NCBI RefSeq assembly: GCF_001435295.1
Contig: NZ_CM003594.1
Coordinates: 682,001 to 746,000, forward strand
Origin: Psychrobacter sp. P11F6
GTDB taxonomy: Bacteria > Pseudomonadota > Gammaproteobacteria > Pseudomonadales > Moraxellaceae
Direction of reading: 5' to 3'
Length of the DNA: 64,000 bases
In this document: positions 43,352 to 53,112 of the stretch, piece by piece
How the letters are laid out: every line of letters starts with the position of its first letter
Position numbering within the stretch: the stretch's first letter is position 1
Made by a program: the position numbers and the translations under genes
The notes under the pieces: model-generated
Seen by the model: the letters and a program-made list of their open reading frames with translations, nothing else
Databases searched by the model: none
Told to the model about the DNA's origin: nothing

Positions 43352-44212
43352 ATGACCCCAAGTATTTTTGCGCGCCAGCCGTTAGCACTTCGTAAGACTG
43401 CCATTGTATTAATAGCAGCTCTAATACTGATGTGGTTCGATAGCAAAAATTCAGAATGGTTTAATCCAGTACGTAGTACCAGTCATGCCGCTATGCAGCC
43501 TATTTATGAGCTATCACTGTTACCGAGTTATGCCAAGCATTGGGCAGGTGGCAGCTTACAGTCTAAAGAAGCGCTGCGCCGCGAAAACATGCAATTGAAG
43601 TCTCAGCTCATCCATGCGCAAGCCAAGTTGCAGCAGCAAGATTATATTTTGGCACAAAATGCGCGGCTGCAAGGTATTTTATCAACGACCAAGCCTGAAC
43701 AATTTGATCTTAATTTGGCACAGGTAATCGGTACAGACACCAACTTACTCAGACAAATCGTGGTGCTCAATAAAGGCGTTCAAGACGGGGTTCAAGTTGG
43801 ACAAACAGTGATTGATGAGGACGGTATTTTAGGGCAGATTATTAATGTCTATCCCAATACCAGTCGCCTGCTATTGATTACTGATGAGCAGCAATCGGTT
43901 GCAGTTACGGTTAAGCGCACAGGTCAACGCGCTATCGTGACAGGGCAAGGTATACCAACCTCATTAAGCCTTGATTATGTGTTCAAAACCTCAGACGTGC
44001 GTGTGGGTGATGAGCTGGTGTCATCAGGATTGGGTGGGCGTATTCCAGCAGGGTATCGTGTCGGGCGTATCGCCCATATTAAAGATACTCAAGCCGATAA
44101 CTTTAGAAGTATAGAAGTGACCCCAGCGGCGAACTTTATCGATAATGCATATGTATTAGTCCTGCAAGATAAGCTGGTGAATAAAAATAATATTACCCTC
44201 AATGACCGTTAA
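43352..44212 (+). CDS. mreC: Rod-shape protein MreC
   Basis: A 286-residue bitopic membrane protein that links MreB to the elongasome and activates PBP2. One N-terminal membrane helix (residues 14-28, IVLIAALILMWFD), a coiled coil near 70-110 (LRRENMQLKSQLIHAQAKLQQ) and the beta-barrel periplasmic domain with GILGQIINVYPNTSRLLLITD and GLGGRIPAGYRVGRI. It starts 189 bases after mreB. Confidence 0.95.
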   Translation: MTPSIFARQPLALRKTAIVLIAALILMWFDSKNSEWFNPVRSTSHAAMQPIYELSLLPSYAKHWAGGSLQSKEALRRENMQLKSQLIHAQAKLQQQDYILAQNARLQGILSTTKPEQFDLNLAQVIGTDTNLLRQIVVLNKGVQDGVQVGQTVIDEDGILGQIINVYPNTSRLLLITDEQQSVAVTVKRTGQRAIVTGQGIPTSLSLDYVFKTSDVRVGDELVSSGLGGRIPAGYRVGRIAHIKDTQADNFRSIEVTPAANFIDNAYVLVLQDKLVNKNNITLNDR

Positions 44213-44387
44213 GAATTTAGGCGCTCAATACGTAAGCATCAATCAGATAATGGCTGGCATCTATTTATTAACTGGTCTGTTTGTCGATACATTTTTAGCC
44301 ATGGTTTTTATCCCATCAATGCCCACTCATGCTTTAACAGCAGCCATCAATACATTCGTTAAGGTAAGTACCCATGTCGTATCCTGA
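44202..44387 (+). CDS. Possible small membrane ORF bridging mreC and mreD
   Basis: A 61-residue frame that overlaps the end of mreC by 11 bases and the start of mreD by 14. It contains a hydrophobic stretch (MAGIYLLTGLFVDTFLAMVFI, about residues 18-38). There is no clear Shine-Dalgarno sequence, but overlaps on both sides could couple translation through the otherwise 161-base gap between mreC and mreD. It may be a chance frame. Confidence 0.3.
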   Translation: MTVKNLGAQYVSINQIMAGIYLLTGLFVDTFLAMVFIPSMPTHALTAAINTFVKVSTHVVS

Positions 44388-44859
44388 TTCTGAGAATGCA
44401 ACGGTACTACTGATTGCTACCATCATTCTAAGTTTTGTTATTGCGTCATCGCTTAATGTCTATCCGTTAAGTCCTAGTATGGCTACCTTACGCCCTATGG
44501 TCATGATCATGGTGCTGATTTTTTGGTTATTATTTCAGCCACGCTATGTTGGTATTTTTACAGCATTTACCATCGGTCTCATTGCTGACTTACTCATGGA
44601 TACCCATTTGGGACAGCAAGCCTTTGCCGCCGTGGCAGTCGCCTTCTTCATAAAAATAACCAGTATTTATATTAGGCAACTAAATACCATCAGTGCATGG
44701 TTATTAGCAAGCTTAGGATTGTTTATTTTTCAATTATGTTTATGGATATTGCAGATGTTTATCCAGAATGTCTTTGTCGCACAATCTACCTTATCACTGT
44801 TGATGAGTATAATCAGCTGGCCATTGGTACTACTGGCTTTGCGTAAATTTGCGTCATAA
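44374..44859 (+). CDS. mreD: Rod-shape protein MreD
   Basis: A 161-residue polytopic inner-membrane protein of the elongasome with five to six helices (TVLLIATIILSFVIASSL; LRPMVMIMVLIFWLLF; GIFTAFTIGLIADLLMDT; the last is the family hallmark). It forms a complex with MreC. Length is normal. No good Shine-Dalgarno sequence precedes the ATG (AAGGTAAGTACCC is the nearest), so coupling to the upstream frame is possible. Confidence 0.93.
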   Translation: MSYPDSENATVLLIATIILSFVIASSLNVYPLSPSMATLRPMVMIMVLIFWLLFQPRYVGIFTAFTIGLIADLLMDTHLGQQAFAAVAVAFFIKITSIYIRQLNTISAWLLASLGLFIFQLCLWILQMFIQNVFVAQSTLSLLMSIISWPLVLLALRKFAS

Positions 44860-44990
44860 GAAAAATTCTGCTAATAACCAATAAGATTGTAGCGCTGGTG
44901 TTTATTAATCATGACTAACTAATGTTAATGCACTAACAGGCAGCAGTTTTCGGTAGTAGGCAGATAAATTCAGATATAAAGAGAGTAGCG

Positions 44991-45656
44991 ATGGATATTA
45001 TTTTAGCTTCTGGTTCGCCGCGCCGTCGTGAGCTGTTAGAAAGAGCACAACTAGAATTTAGCACATTGAGTGTAGATGTCGATGAAACAAAGCATGATGA
45101 TGAGTCACCTACAGACTATATCGAGCGCATGGTCGCCACTAAAGCTGAGGCTGCCATACAGCAACTAGCATCACGCTTGAAAACGGATAAAAGCTGTTTT
45201 TCTGACTCGTTTATCATTCTAACGTCTGATACCATCGGTGTGCTGGCAGATGGTCAAACAGTGCTGGTCAAGCCAGTCGATCGTGAGCACGCTTATAGCA
45301 TGTGGCAACAGATGTCTGATAGTGTCCATGAAGTATGGACAGCAGTTCAAGCAACGCATGTATCATTATCTTCTAAAGTGGCTAACAGCTCAACTCATGA
45401 GCCAGTATTTCAAATCATTAATCAGCAACGAATCACTGAGCGTACCGAAGTGACCTTTATAGCGCTCACTGCAGAGATGATGAGTAACTATTGGGAAAGT
45501 GGTGAGCCTGCTGATAAAGCGGGTGGTTATGGTATACAAGGTTTGGGTGCTATTTGGGTCAGCCGTATCAATGGTAGCTATACCAATGTCGTGGGTTTAC
45601 CACTTCCACAAACGCTGGCGTTAATTAAAAACGTCACAGATATTAGTGTCAAGTAA
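44991..45656 (+). CDS. maf: Maf-family nucleotide pyrophosphatase
   Basis: A 221-residue Maf/YhdE-type enzyme that hydrolyses dTTP/UTP or modified nucleotides to monophosphates, a house-cleaning role also linked to septum control. Signature ILASGSPRRRELL is at residues 4-16, then VDETKHDDESPTDYIERMV, SDTIGVLADGQ near 81 and the conserved YWESGEPADKAGGYGIQG near 165. A 20-residue loop (ATHVSLSSKVANSSTHEP) is longer than usual. It lies in the normal order mreBCD-maf-rng. Confidence 0.93.
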   Translation: MDIILASGSPRRRELLERAQLEFSTLSVDVDETKHDDESPTDYIERMVATKAEAAIQQLASRLKTDKSCFSDSFIILTSDTIGVLADGQTVLVKPVDREHAYSMWQQMSDSVHEVWTAVQATHVSLSSKVANSSTHEPVFQIINQQRITERTEVTFIALTAEMMSNYWESGEPADKAGGYGIQGLGAIWVSRINGSYTNVVGLPLPQTLALIKNVTDISVK

Positions 45657-45834
45657 AATACCAGACAGACCCTGATGTAGATTATTGGTCTCTCAGAGAT
45701 TGGCTGTCACTCTAACCTGCTGCACATAATAACACGCGAGAGTAATGGGCGAGAGCCAGCTGCATTTGTTACACTATAAAGATAATAGACGATGAACGTC
45801 TAACAAGAAAGCTGAGAGATAAGAGAAAAACATT

Positions 45835-47445
45835 ATGTCCGAAGAGCTGCTGATTAATATTAGTCCAATGGAATCCCGTGTCGCAGTCTTAGACAATGGC
45901 ATCTTGGGCGAAATTTATATTGAACGTCATCATAAATTGGGTCTGGTCGGCAATATCTATCTGGGTACAGTCGTACGCGTTTTACCTGGTATGCAGGCAG
46001 CATTCGTTGATATCGGGCAGTCGCGGACAGCATTTTTACATGTCAATGATATGCAGCGTGAGCCGCGTCCAGTAGCAGAAAATAAGAGTAAAGCGGCTGA
46101 CAATAGCGATAAAAACTCGGATAGCAATATAGAAGATGCTGTGGTAGAAAATAGTACTAATAACTTGGCTGTCACGCCACCGGTGATTAGTATACAAAAT
46201 ACCGAAGTCATCCCTGTGTCTAAAACGTTGATTCAACATCGCTTGCATGAAAGCCAACGTATTTTAGTGCAAGTGACCAAAGATCAGTTGGGCAGTAAAG
46301 GCGCTCGCTTGACCACCAATATATCCTTGCCATCTCGCTATTTGGTGTATCTGCCCTCAAGCGAACACATTGGTATCTCTCAGCGCATTGATGGCGAAGA
46401 AGAGCGCACTCGTCTGAAGACTGAGCTTAGTAGCCTGATGCAAACGGTCAATCTAAAAGGCGGTCTCATCGCTCGTACCGCTGCTGAACGTGTCCCTGTC
46501 GATAAGCTTGAAGAAGACATTTATTATCTACTGCAGCTGTGGCGTACCATCTGCGCGCGTCGCCAAGAGATGAAACAACATCAAAGTTCTGAGCTTATTT
46601 ATCAAGAGCTATCATTACCGCTGCGCTCTATCCGTGATTTGGTACACGCGGATACCGAGAAAGTCATCATCGATAATGCACAAATTTACGAACAAGTCAG
46701 ATCCTTTGCCAAAGAGTTTGTGCCTTTTGTCTATGACCGTATTGTCCATTATACCGCTGAGCCATCCTTGTTTGATGTCCATCGTGTCGAAGATGATTTG
46801 CGTGATGCTTTAAAACGCCGCGTAGATTTAAAATCAGGTGGCTATCTGATTATCGACCAAACAGAAGCGATGACCACAATCGATGTCAATACGGGATCAT
46901 TCGTAGGCGGGCGTTCGTTAGAAGATACGGTTTATAAAACCAATCTTGAGGCAACTCATGCAATCGCCCGTCAGCTGCGTTTGCGTAATCTAGGTGGTAT
47001 TATCATCCTAGACTTTATTGACATGCTTGAACAGCAGCATAAAGATGATGTGTTAGAGAGCCTGCAATCACAGCTAGTACAAGACTATGCCAAAACTAAG
47101 ATTACTCAGGTCAGTGAGCTTGGGTTAGTAGAGATGACGCGTAAACGTACGCGTGAGTCGCTCGGGCAGCAGCTATGTGAGCCGTGCTCTACGTGCCAAG
47201 GACGCGGCTTTGTTAAAACGGCTGAGACAGTGTGCTTTGAGATATTCCGTGAAATCATGCGTTGTGCTCGTACTTATAACTCTCCCAAGAAATTTACGGT
47301 CGTTGCCCATGCCGCAGTCATTGATTTACTTCTCACTTCAGAGTCAGACACGGTGGCAGATTTAGAGTATTTACTTGGTAGAGTGATTACCTTTGATGTC
47401 GAAAATCTCTATACTCAAGAGCAATATGACATTGTTTTGGATTGA
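45835..47445 (+). CDS. rng: Ribonuclease G
   Basis: A 536-residue endoribonuclease that matures the 5' end of 16S rRNA and takes part in mRNA decay. The order is: S1-like domain (GNIYLGTVVRVLPGMQAAFVDIG near residues 39-59), RNase H-like and 5'-sensor regions, catalytic aspartates in IDQTEAMTTIDVNTGSF (near 343) and LGGIIILDFID (near 385), and the zinc link CEPCSTCQGRG near 446. E. coli RNase G has about 489 residues. The excess lies mainly in a low-complexity Asn/Ser/Asp insertion at about residues 77-135 inside the S1 domain. It is upstream of the ribosomal cluster. Confidence 0.95.
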   Translation: MSEELLINISPMESRVAVLDNGILGEIYIERHHKLGLVGNIYLGTVVRVLPGMQAAFVDIGQSRTAFLHVNDMQREPRPVAENKSKAADNSDKNSDSNIEDAVVENSTNNLAVTPPVISIQNTEVIPVSKTLIQHRLHESQRILVQVTKDQLGSKGARLTTNISLPSRYLVYLPSSEHIGISQRIDGEEERTRLKTELSSLMQTVNLKGGLIARTAAERVPVDKLEEDIYYLLQLWRTICARRQEMKQHQSSELIYQELSLPLRSIRDLVHADTEKVIIDNAQIYEQVRSFAKEFVPFVYDRIVHYTAEPSLFDVHRVEDDLRDALKRRVDLKSGGYLIIDQTEAMTTIDVNTGSFVGGRSLEDTVYKTNLEATHAIARQLRLRNLGGIIILDFIDMLEQQHKDDVLESLQSQLVQDYAKTKITQVSELGLVEMTRKRTRESLGQQLCEPCSTCQGRGFVKTAETVCFEIFREIMRCARTYNSPKKFTVVAHAAVIDLLLTSESDTVADLEYLLGRVITFDVENLYTQEQYDIVLD

Positions 47446-47540
47446 TGTTTCATAGCTTTAGATTAACAGTGCATAGTTATCGATTCATATAAGCGTGATT
47501 ATTAAGCACAGATACGGTTGTTTACATATTACTGTTTATA

Positions 47541-47577
47541 AAGGGTAATATCATAAGTCGCTACAGATATTACCCTT
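47541..47577. other. 12-bp inverted repeat at the S10 promoter
   Basis: AAGGGTAATATC (47541-47552) and GATATTACCCTT (47566-47577) pair perfectly across a 13-base loop. No T-run follows, so it is a poor terminator for rng. Its right arm overlaps the first bases of the -35 box at 47576, so it could be an operator. Confidence 0.55.
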
Positions 47578-47603
47578 GCAATGATTGAAATACTATGTAT
47601 AAT
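47576..47603 (+). promoter_or_regulatory. Likely S10 operon promoter
   Basis: -35 TTGCAA (47576-47581), 16-base spacer, -10 TATAAT (47598-47603). Transcription would start near 47610, giving a leader of about 277 bases before rpsJ. Confidence 0.65.
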
Positions 47604-47886
47604 ATACACCACTGAATTATATATGCGCCGCCAATCAAACAGCGGGCGCTATGACAGCTAGAGCATCGTTTCTAGCACTATTTCATTATGCCTTTGCTGA
47701 CATCCTATAATGGAAGGGTCGGCGGGGCTTTAAACTATTTTGCTTTTGGCACGCTACAAGTTCGGATAAAGAACTCATTCTGGTTAAGAACAGAAGGCCG
47801 CTTTAAGTGAATATTTAACCAAACGGCTTTTGATCATATCTTTGCAAAGCAAAAATGACAAAAGCACATATTAGGAGCTTGCTGGC
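47604..47886 (+). promoter_or_regulatory. Long structured leader of the S10 operon
   Basis: About 280 bases without a gene between the promoter and rpsJ. Possible hairpins include GCGCC...GGGCGC near 47624-47650, GCTAGA...TCTAGC near 47658-47675, and GCCG...CGGC near 47802-47826. A second TATAAT lies at 47706. Long S10 leaders in enteric bacteria mediate L4 feedback; whether this one does is unknown. Confidence 0.45.
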
Positions 47887-48198
47887 ATGGCTAACCAGAG
47901 AATCCGTATCCGTCTTAAGTCTTTTGATCATCGTCTGATTGATCAATCTGCACAAGAGATTGTTGATACTGCAAAGCGCACCGGTGCGCAAGTTTGTGGT
48001 CCTGTACCGTTGCCGACTCGCATTGAGCGCTTCAACGTTCTAACTTCACCACACGTAAACAAAGACGCTCGTGATCAGTACGAAATCCGTACTCATAAGC
48101 GTATGGTTGACATCGTTCAACCTACCGACAAAACTGTGGATGCGCTAATGAAGCTTGACTTGGCGGCGGGTGTTGACGTTCAAATTGCTTTGGGTTAA
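47887..48198 (+). CDS. rpsJ: 30S ribosomal protein S10
   Basis: A 103-residue protein of the 30S head that also acts as NusE in transcription antitermination. The whole family pattern is present: [40 protein letters not shown] and [11 protein letters not shown]. Ribosome-binding site AGGAG lies eight to nine bases upstream of the ATG. It is the first gene of the S10 operon, after a long leader. Confidence 0.98.
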   Translation: MANQRIRIRLKSFDHRLIDQSAQEIVDTAKRTGAQVCGPVPLPTRIERFNVLTSPHVNKDARDQYEIRTHKRMVDIVQPTDKTVDALMKLDLAAGVDVQIALG

Positions 48199-48246
48199 TG
48201 CACATAAACACCCAACCCATTAATATAAGATATAAAGAGGTCTAAA

Positions 48247-48885
48247 ATGGCGATCGGTTTAGTCGGTAAAAAATGCGGCATGACCCGTGTCTTCACTGAA
48301 GCAGGCGCATCTATCCCTGTAACAGTGGTTGAGATCAGTGCTAATCGCATTACTCAAGTAAAAAATACTGATGTAGATGGCTATCAAGCCATCCAAGTTA
48401 CCACAGGTACCCGTCGTGACAGCCGCGTAGCAGCAGCTCAAAAAGGTCACTTCGCTAAAGCTGGCGTTGCCGCTGGTCGTGGTGTTTGGGAATTTCGTGC
48501 CAATGATAGCGATCTTGAAGGTCGTGAAATTGGTGGTGAGATCCTAGCTGACTTGTTCGAACAAGGTCAGATGGTTGATGTCACAGGTAACAGTAAAGGT
48601 AAAGGCTTTCAAGGCGGCGTGAAGCGTCACAACTTCAGCATGCAAGATGCCACTCATGGTAACTCAGTATCTCACCGTGCCATTGGTTCAACTGGTCAAA
48701 ACCAGTCACCAGGTAAAGTCTTCAAAGGCAAAAAAATGCCAGGTCAGATGGGTAACAAACGCGTTACCGTTCAGGGCCTAGAAGTGATATCGGTTGATGT
48801 TGAAAAAGGGTTACTTGTCATCAAGGGTGCTATCCCAGGTGCCACCGGTGGCGATGTCATCGTACGTCCGTCAGTCAAAGCCTAA
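48247..48885 (+). CDS. rplC: 50S ribosomal protein L3
   Basis: A 212-residue early-assembly protein near the peptidyl-transferase centre. It starts [19 protein letters not shown] and carries the long central extension [20 protein letters not shown] that reaches into the 50S core, and the Gln in [20 protein letters not shown] that PrmB methylates in enteric bacteria. It starts 48 bases after rpsJ with AAGAGG as ribosome-binding site. Confidence 0.98.
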   Translation: MAIGLVGKKCGMTRVFTEAGASIPVTVVEISANRITQVKNTDVDGYQAIQVTTGTRRDSRVAAAQKGHFAKAGVAAGRGVWEFRANDSDLEGREIGGEILADLFEQGQMVDVTGNSKGKGFQGGVKRHNFSMQDATHGNSVSHRAIGSTGQNQSPGKVFKGKKMPGQMGNKRVTVQGLEVISVDVEKGLLVIKGAIPGATGGDVIVRPSVKA

Positions 48886-48899
48886 GCAAGGGGATTAAC

Positions 48900-49502
48900 G
48901 TGGATTTAAAAACAGTTACAGGGGCGGCAGTTGAGCTTTCTGATACGGCTTTCGGTCGTGAATTCAACGAAGCACTAGTGCATCAAGTCGTCACCGCATA
49001 TCTTGCTGGTGCTCGTCAAGGTACACGCGCTCAAAAAACCCGTGCCGAAGTTTCTGGTGGTGGCATTAAGCCATGGCGCCAAAAAGGTACTGGTCGCGCT
49101 CGTGCAGGTTCTATTCGTAGCCCAATCTGGCGTGGGGGCGGTCGTGCATTCGCGGCTAAACCACAAGATTGGTCACAGAAAGTTAACCGTAAAATGTATC
49201 GCGGTGCTATGCAGTGTATCTTAGCCGAATTGATTCGCCAAGAGCGTTTGATTTTGGTCGAAGAGCTAAGCGTTTCTGGACCTAAGACTAAAGAGTTGAT
49301 TGCAAAGTTAGGTGAGTTAAATGCATCACGTGCATTAATCGTCACTAAAGAAGTTGACGAAAACTTATACTTAGCTGCTCGCAACATCCCACATGTCAAT
49401 GTACTTGATACAAGTGAAGTGGATCCAGTGAGCTTGATCGCTTTTGATAAAGTGATCATGACAGTCGAAGCTGCGAAACAATTTGAGGAAGCACTAGCAT
49501 GA
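48900..49502 (+). CDS. rplD: 50S ribosomal protein L4
   Basis: A 200-residue protein lining the exit tunnel, with the conserved extended loop [19 protein letters not shown] near residues 55-75. In enteric bacteria it represses its own operon through the S10 leader. The start is GTG at 48900 after AAGGGG. Its stop overlaps the rplW start (ATGA). Confidence 0.97.
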   Translation: MDLKTVTGAAVELSDTAFGREFNEALVHQVVTAYLAGARQGTRAQKTRAEVSGGGIKPWRQKGTGRARAGSIRSPIWRGGGRAFAAKPQDWSQKVNRKMYRGAMQCILAELIRQERLILVEELSVSGPKTKELIAKLGELNASRALIVTKEVDENLYLAARNIPHVNVLDTSEVDPVSLIAFDKVIMTVEAAKQFEEALA

Positions 49503-49849
49503 ATAACGCAAGACTTTATCAGATCCTAAGAGGACCTGTATTCTCAGAGAAATCTCAAATGCTTGGCGACTCACTTGGTGTGCAGGTATTTAAAATTGAC
49601 TCTAACGCTACTAAGCTTGAAGTCAAAAAAGCGGTTGAGATGATGTTTGAAGGTGTTGAAGTTTTAAAAGTAAACACTTTGAATGTTAAAGGTAAGACAA
49701 AGCGTTTTGGTAAAAGTATCGGCCGTCGTAATGACTACAAAAAAGCCTACGTTACCTTAAAAGCTGGTCAAGATGTACAAATGGCTGATGCTGGTGAAGA
49801 GGTCGCGAATACGACTGCTTCTACTAGTGAAACAGCGAACAACGAATAA
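49499..49849 (+). CDS. rplW: 50S ribosomal protein L23
   Basis: A 116-residue protein at the tunnel exit, the docking site for trigger factor and SRP. The core is normal ([55 protein letters not shown]). The last 17-20 residues ([20 protein letters not shown]) are an acidic Ser/Thr/Asn tail beyond the usual length of about 100 residues. It overlaps rplD by four bases. Confidence 0.97.
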   Translation: MNNARLYQILRGPVFSEKSQMLGDSLGVQVFKIDSNATKLEVKKAVEMMFEGVEVLKVNTLNVKGKTKRFGKSIGRRNDYKKAYVTLKAGQDVQMADAGEEVANTTASTSETANNE

Positions 49850-49860
49850 GGATTACACTC

Positions 49861-50688
49861 ATGCCTATCGTAAAAGCAAAGCCAACATCACCAGGCCGTC
49901 GTTTTGTTGAAAAAGTGGTGCATCCACACCTTTATAAAGGTCGTCCGTTTGCAGCGCTTCTCGAATCAAAAAGTAAAACTGGTGGTCGTAACAATAATGG
50001 TCGCATAACGACTCGTCATATTGGCGGTGGTCATAAGCAGCATTATCGTATTATCGATTTCAAACGTACTAAAGACAATATCCCAGCCACGGTAGAGCGT
50101 ATTGAATACGATCCTAACCGTACTGCGCACATTGCTTTACTTAAGTACGCTGATGGCGAACGTCGCTATATTATTGCTGCTAAAAAACAAGCAGTTGGCG
50201 ATACAGTAATGTCAGGTGAGCTATCACCAATTCGTCCAGGTAACTGTTTACCGCTGAAAAATATCCCATTGGGTACTGTGATCCATAATATCGAACTTAA
50301 AATCGGTAAAGGCGCACAGATGGCTCGTTCTGCGGGTGCTAGCGTTCAGTTGTTAGGTCGTGAAGGTATTTATGCTATTCTACGTATGCGCTCTGGCGAA
50401 ACTCGCCGTGTACACGTGAACTGCCGTGCCGTTATTGGTGAAGTTTCTAACACTGAGAACAACTTGAAATCACTTGGTAAAGCCGGTGCTTCACGTTGGC
50501 GTGGTGTTCGTCCTTCTGTTCGTGGTGTTGCTATGAACCCGGTTGATCACCCACATGGTGGTGGTGAAGGTCGTAATAAAGGTCGCCATCCAACCAGCCC
50601 TTGGGGTCAGAAGTCTAAAGGACTTAAAACGCGTAGTAATAAGCGTACTGACAATATGATCATCCGCCGTCGCGCCAAGAAGAAATAA
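49861..50688 (+). CDS. rplB: 50S ribosomal protein L2
   Basis: A 275-residue core protein needed for subunit association and peptidyl-transferase assembly. It has [20 protein letters not shown] at the start, [20 protein letters not shown] near 50 and the conserved catalytic-region [17 protein letters not shown] near 222-238 with the essential histidine. It starts 11 bases after rplW. Confidence 0.98.
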   Translation: MPIVKAKPTSPGRRFVEKVVHPHLYKGRPFAALLESKSKTGGRNNNGRITTRHIGGGHKQHYRIIDFKRTKDNIPATVERIEYDPNRTAHIALLKYADGERRYIIAAKKQAVGDTVMSGELSPIRPGNCLPLKNIPLGTVIHNIELKIGKGAQMARSAGASVQLLGREGIYAILRMRSGETRRVHVNCRAVIGEVSNTENNLKSLGKAGASRWRGVRPSVRGVAMNPVDHPHGGGEGRNKGRHPTSPWGQKSKGLKTRSNKRTDNMIIRRRAKKK

Positions 50689-50700
50689 AGGAAGAATTTC

Positions 50701-50976
50701 ATGCCTCGTTCATTGAAAAAAGGTCCATTCATAGACGCGCATTTGTTTGCTAAAGTTGAGAATGCATTAGACACCAACTCACGCAAGCCAATTAAGACTT
50801 GGTCGCGCCGCTCGATGATCCTACCACAAATGGTTGGCTTAACCTTGTCTGTTCACAATGGCCGTACTCATGTACCGGTTATCGTGAGTGAACAGATGGT
50901 TGGTCATAAACTAGGTGAATTTGCCCCGACTCGTACGTATCGTGGTCATGGCATTGACAAAAAAGCTAAGAGATAA
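50701..50976 (+). CDS. rpsS: 30S ribosomal protein S19
   Basis: A 91-residue 30S head protein that contacts the A-site side of 16S rRNA and bridges to the 50S. The canonical start [15 protein letters not shown] and [15 protein letters not shown], and [19 protein letters not shown], are intact. Ribosome-binding site is AAGGAAG. rplV follows after 10 bases. Confidence 0.98.
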   Translation: MPRSLKKGPFIDAHLFAKVENALDTNSRKPIKTWSRRSMILPQMVGLTLSVHNGRTHVPVIVSEQMVGHKLGEFAPTRTYRGHGIDKKAKR

Positions 50977-50986
50977 GGTGCTTACC

Positions 50987-51316
50987 ATGGAAGTAACTGC
51001 AAAATTACGCGGTGCCGCCATATCGGCACAAAAAGTTAGACTCGTTGCCGATGAAGTTCGTGGCAAATCTATCGAGCGTGCTTTGGATATCCTAACGTAT
51101 AGTAATAAAAAAGGCGCTGTATTTGTTAAGAAATGTCTTAACTCAGCCATCGCCAATGCCGAACACAACAACGGTCTAGATATTGATACCCTTAAAGTAT
51201 CAACCATCTACGTTGATGAAGGCATTACGCTAAAACGTATCCTACCACGTGCTAAAGGTCGCGCTGATCGTATCAGTAAGCGTACCTGTCACATCACTAT
51301 AAAGGTAGGAGAATAA
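50987..51316 (+). CDS. rplV: 50S ribosomal protein L22
   Basis: A 109-residue protein whose long beta-hairpin lines the exit tunnel next to L4. The ATG at 50987 gives the normal start [10 protein letters not shown]; a longer frame upstream overlaps rpsS and is rejected. [24 protein letters not shown] and the hairpin [22 protein letters not shown] are present. Confidence 0.97.
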   Translation: MEVTAKLRGAAISAQKVRLVADEVRGKSIERALDILTYSNKKGAVFVKKCLNSAIANAEHNNGLDIDTLKVSTIYVDEGITLKRILPRAKGRADRISKRTCHITIKVGE

Positions 51317-51319
51317 GTT

Positions 51320-52048
51320 ATGGGTCAAAAAGTACATCCAATCGGAATTCGTCTTGGTGTTGTAAAGAAGCATAACGCAAACTGGTATGCTAACCCTAAA
51401 CAATACTCAGAATACCTAATCAACGACATTCAAGTTCGTGAATATCTGCGCAAAAAGCTTGATAGTGCTATGATTAGCAAAATCATGATTGAGCGTCCTA
51501 CAGGTGCTGCTAAGATTACCATCGCCACTGCGCGTCCTGGTATCGTTATCGGTAAGAAAGGCGAAGACATCGAAAGACTTCAAAAAGAATTGACCAAAAT
51601 TATGGGCGTACCTGCTCAGGTCAACATTGAAGAAATCACCTCGCCTGATCTTGATGCTCATTTAGTAGCGGAAGGTATCGCAAGTCAGCTTGAGCGTCGT
51701 GTTATGTTCCGCCGTGCTATGAAGCGCGCCGTACAGAACAGCATGCGTTCTGGTGCTAAAGGTATTAAAGTTGAGCTGTCTGGCCGTCTTGGCGGTGCTG
51801 AGATTGCTCGTACTGAATGGTACCGTGAAGGTCGTGTGCCATTGCATACACTACGCGCTGATATCGACTATTCGTCAGTACGTGCGGAAACTACTTACGG
51901 CACCATCGGTGTAAAAGTTTGGATCTTCCGTGGCGAAATCCTTGACGGTATGAACAGTGTATACAATCCCGTTAAAGAAGAGCAGACTCGTGCGCCAAAA
52001 CGCCGTGGTCGTGGAAACGGAAACCGTCGAAACACAGACAGAGGTTAA
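51320..52048 (+). CDS. rpsC: 30S ribosomal protein S3
   Basis: A 242-residue protein at the mRNA entry channel with helicase activity. It shows [19 protein letters not shown], the KH type II domain with [14 protein letters not shown] near 75, and [24 protein letters not shown] near 155. The basic tail ([19 protein letters not shown]) is normal for the family. It starts three bases after rplV stops. Confidence 0.98.
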   Translation: MGQKVHPIGIRLGVVKKHNANWYANPKQYSEYLINDIQVREYLRKKLDSAMISKIMIERPTGAAKITIATARPGIVIGKKGEDIERLQKELTKIMGVPAQVNIEEITSPDLDAHLVAEGIASQLERRVMFRRAMKRAVQNSMRSGAKGIKVELSGRLGGAEIARTEWYREGRVPLHTLRADIDYSSVRAETTYGTIGVKVWIFRGEILDGMNSVYNPVKEEQTRAPKRRGRGNGNRRNTDRG

Positions 52049-52051
52049 ACT

Positions 52052-52465
52052 ATGTTACAGCCAAAACGTACCAAGTTTCGTAAAATGCACAAAGGTCGTA
52101 ACACTGGGCTAGCTCATCGTGGAAGCACCGTTGCATTCGGACAAATTGGTCTAAAATCGTTGACTCGTGGTCGTATGACTGCCCGTCAAATTGAAGCAGC
52201 ACGTCGTACCATCACTCGTAAAATTAAGCGTGGTGGTAAGATTTGGATTCGTGTATTCCCAGACAAACCAATTACTAATAAACCACTAGAAGTACGTATG
52301 GGTAAAGGTAAAGGTCCTGTAGAATATTGGGTATGCGAAATCAAACCTGGTAAAGTGCTATATGAACTCGAAGGGGTTTCAGAAGAACTTGCTCGCGAAG
52401 CGTTCACGCTTGCTGCAGCAAAACTGCCCTTTAAAACTACCATTGTTAAGCGGACGATAATGTAA
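52052..52465 (+). CDS. rplP: 50S ribosomal protein L16
   Basis: A 137-residue 50S protein near the A-site tRNA elbow. It has [40 protein letters not shown] and [20 protein letters not shown]. It is coupled to rpmC by a one-base stop/start overlap (TAATG). Confidence 0.98.
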
Positions 52466-52662
52466 TGAAGATCAGTGAATTACGTGATAAATCATTAGAA
52501 GAACTGACTCAGTTACTTGATGAAAAGCAACTTGATGCTTTCCGTATTCGTATGGCTAAAGCAACTGGTCAGTTGGGTAATACCCATGAAGTACGTGTTA
52601 ATCGTCGTGCGATTGCTCAGCTTCAGACTTTGATTAACGAGAAACAACGAGGCGACTCATGA
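52465..52662 (+). CDS. rpmC: 50S ribosomal protein L29
   Basis: A 65-residue two-helix protein at the tunnel exit beside L23. [20 protein letters not shown] and [19 protein letters not shown] are canonical. It overlaps rplP by one base and rpsQ by four. Confidence 0.97.
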
Positions 52663-52931
52663 GCGATAACAATCAAACAGCTAATGCTAGCGTATTGACA
52701 GGACGAGTTGTCAGTGACAAGATGGACAAGTCCATCACAGTTTTGATTGAGCGTCTGGTTCGTCATCCTTTGTATGGCAAGCAGCTTCGTCGTTCTACAA
52801 AAATCAAAGCCCATGATGAGAATAACGTTTGCCAACAAGGCGACCTTGTCCGCATCAAAGAAACGCGTCCAATCTCTAAAACCAAGTCTTGGACTTTGGT
52901 TGAAGTGGTTGAAAAAGTAGAAAAAATCTAA
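52659..52931 (+). CDS. rpsQ: 30S ribosomal protein S17
   Basis: A 90-residue early-binding 30S protein. It has the OB-fold pattern [41 protein letters not shown] and [20 protein letters not shown]. It overlaps rpmC by four bases. It is the last gene of the S10 operon in the classical arrangement; a 181-base gap with a promoter follows. Confidence 0.98.
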
Positions 52932-52936
52932 GTAAA

Positions 52937-52965
52937 TTGCATTAAAAGCCAGAAGCTGTTAAAAT
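52937..52965 (+). promoter_or_regulatory. Likely spc operon promoter
   Basis: -35 TTGCAT (52937-52942), 17-base spacer, -10 TAAAAT (52960-52965), in the 181-base gap between rpsQ and rplN. This is where the spc operon promoter lies in E. coli. Confidence 0.65.
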
Positions 52966-53112
52966 AGCCGCCTTTTTAAGGATGCTGATTGCGCCGAGCG
53001 TATATCACTCACATTAAGAGTAGCAGCGGTTATTATTATTAAAATGCCGACTACTCATACTGTGCTAGCGGCAGCAACTGGTTTTTATTGCTCATACGTG
53101 TGGAGTAACGCT

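Noticed and set aside
53044..53112. N-terminal extension of L14
   Set aside because: An in-frame ATG exists, but the 23 extra residues match no L14; the internal ATG gives the normal family start.
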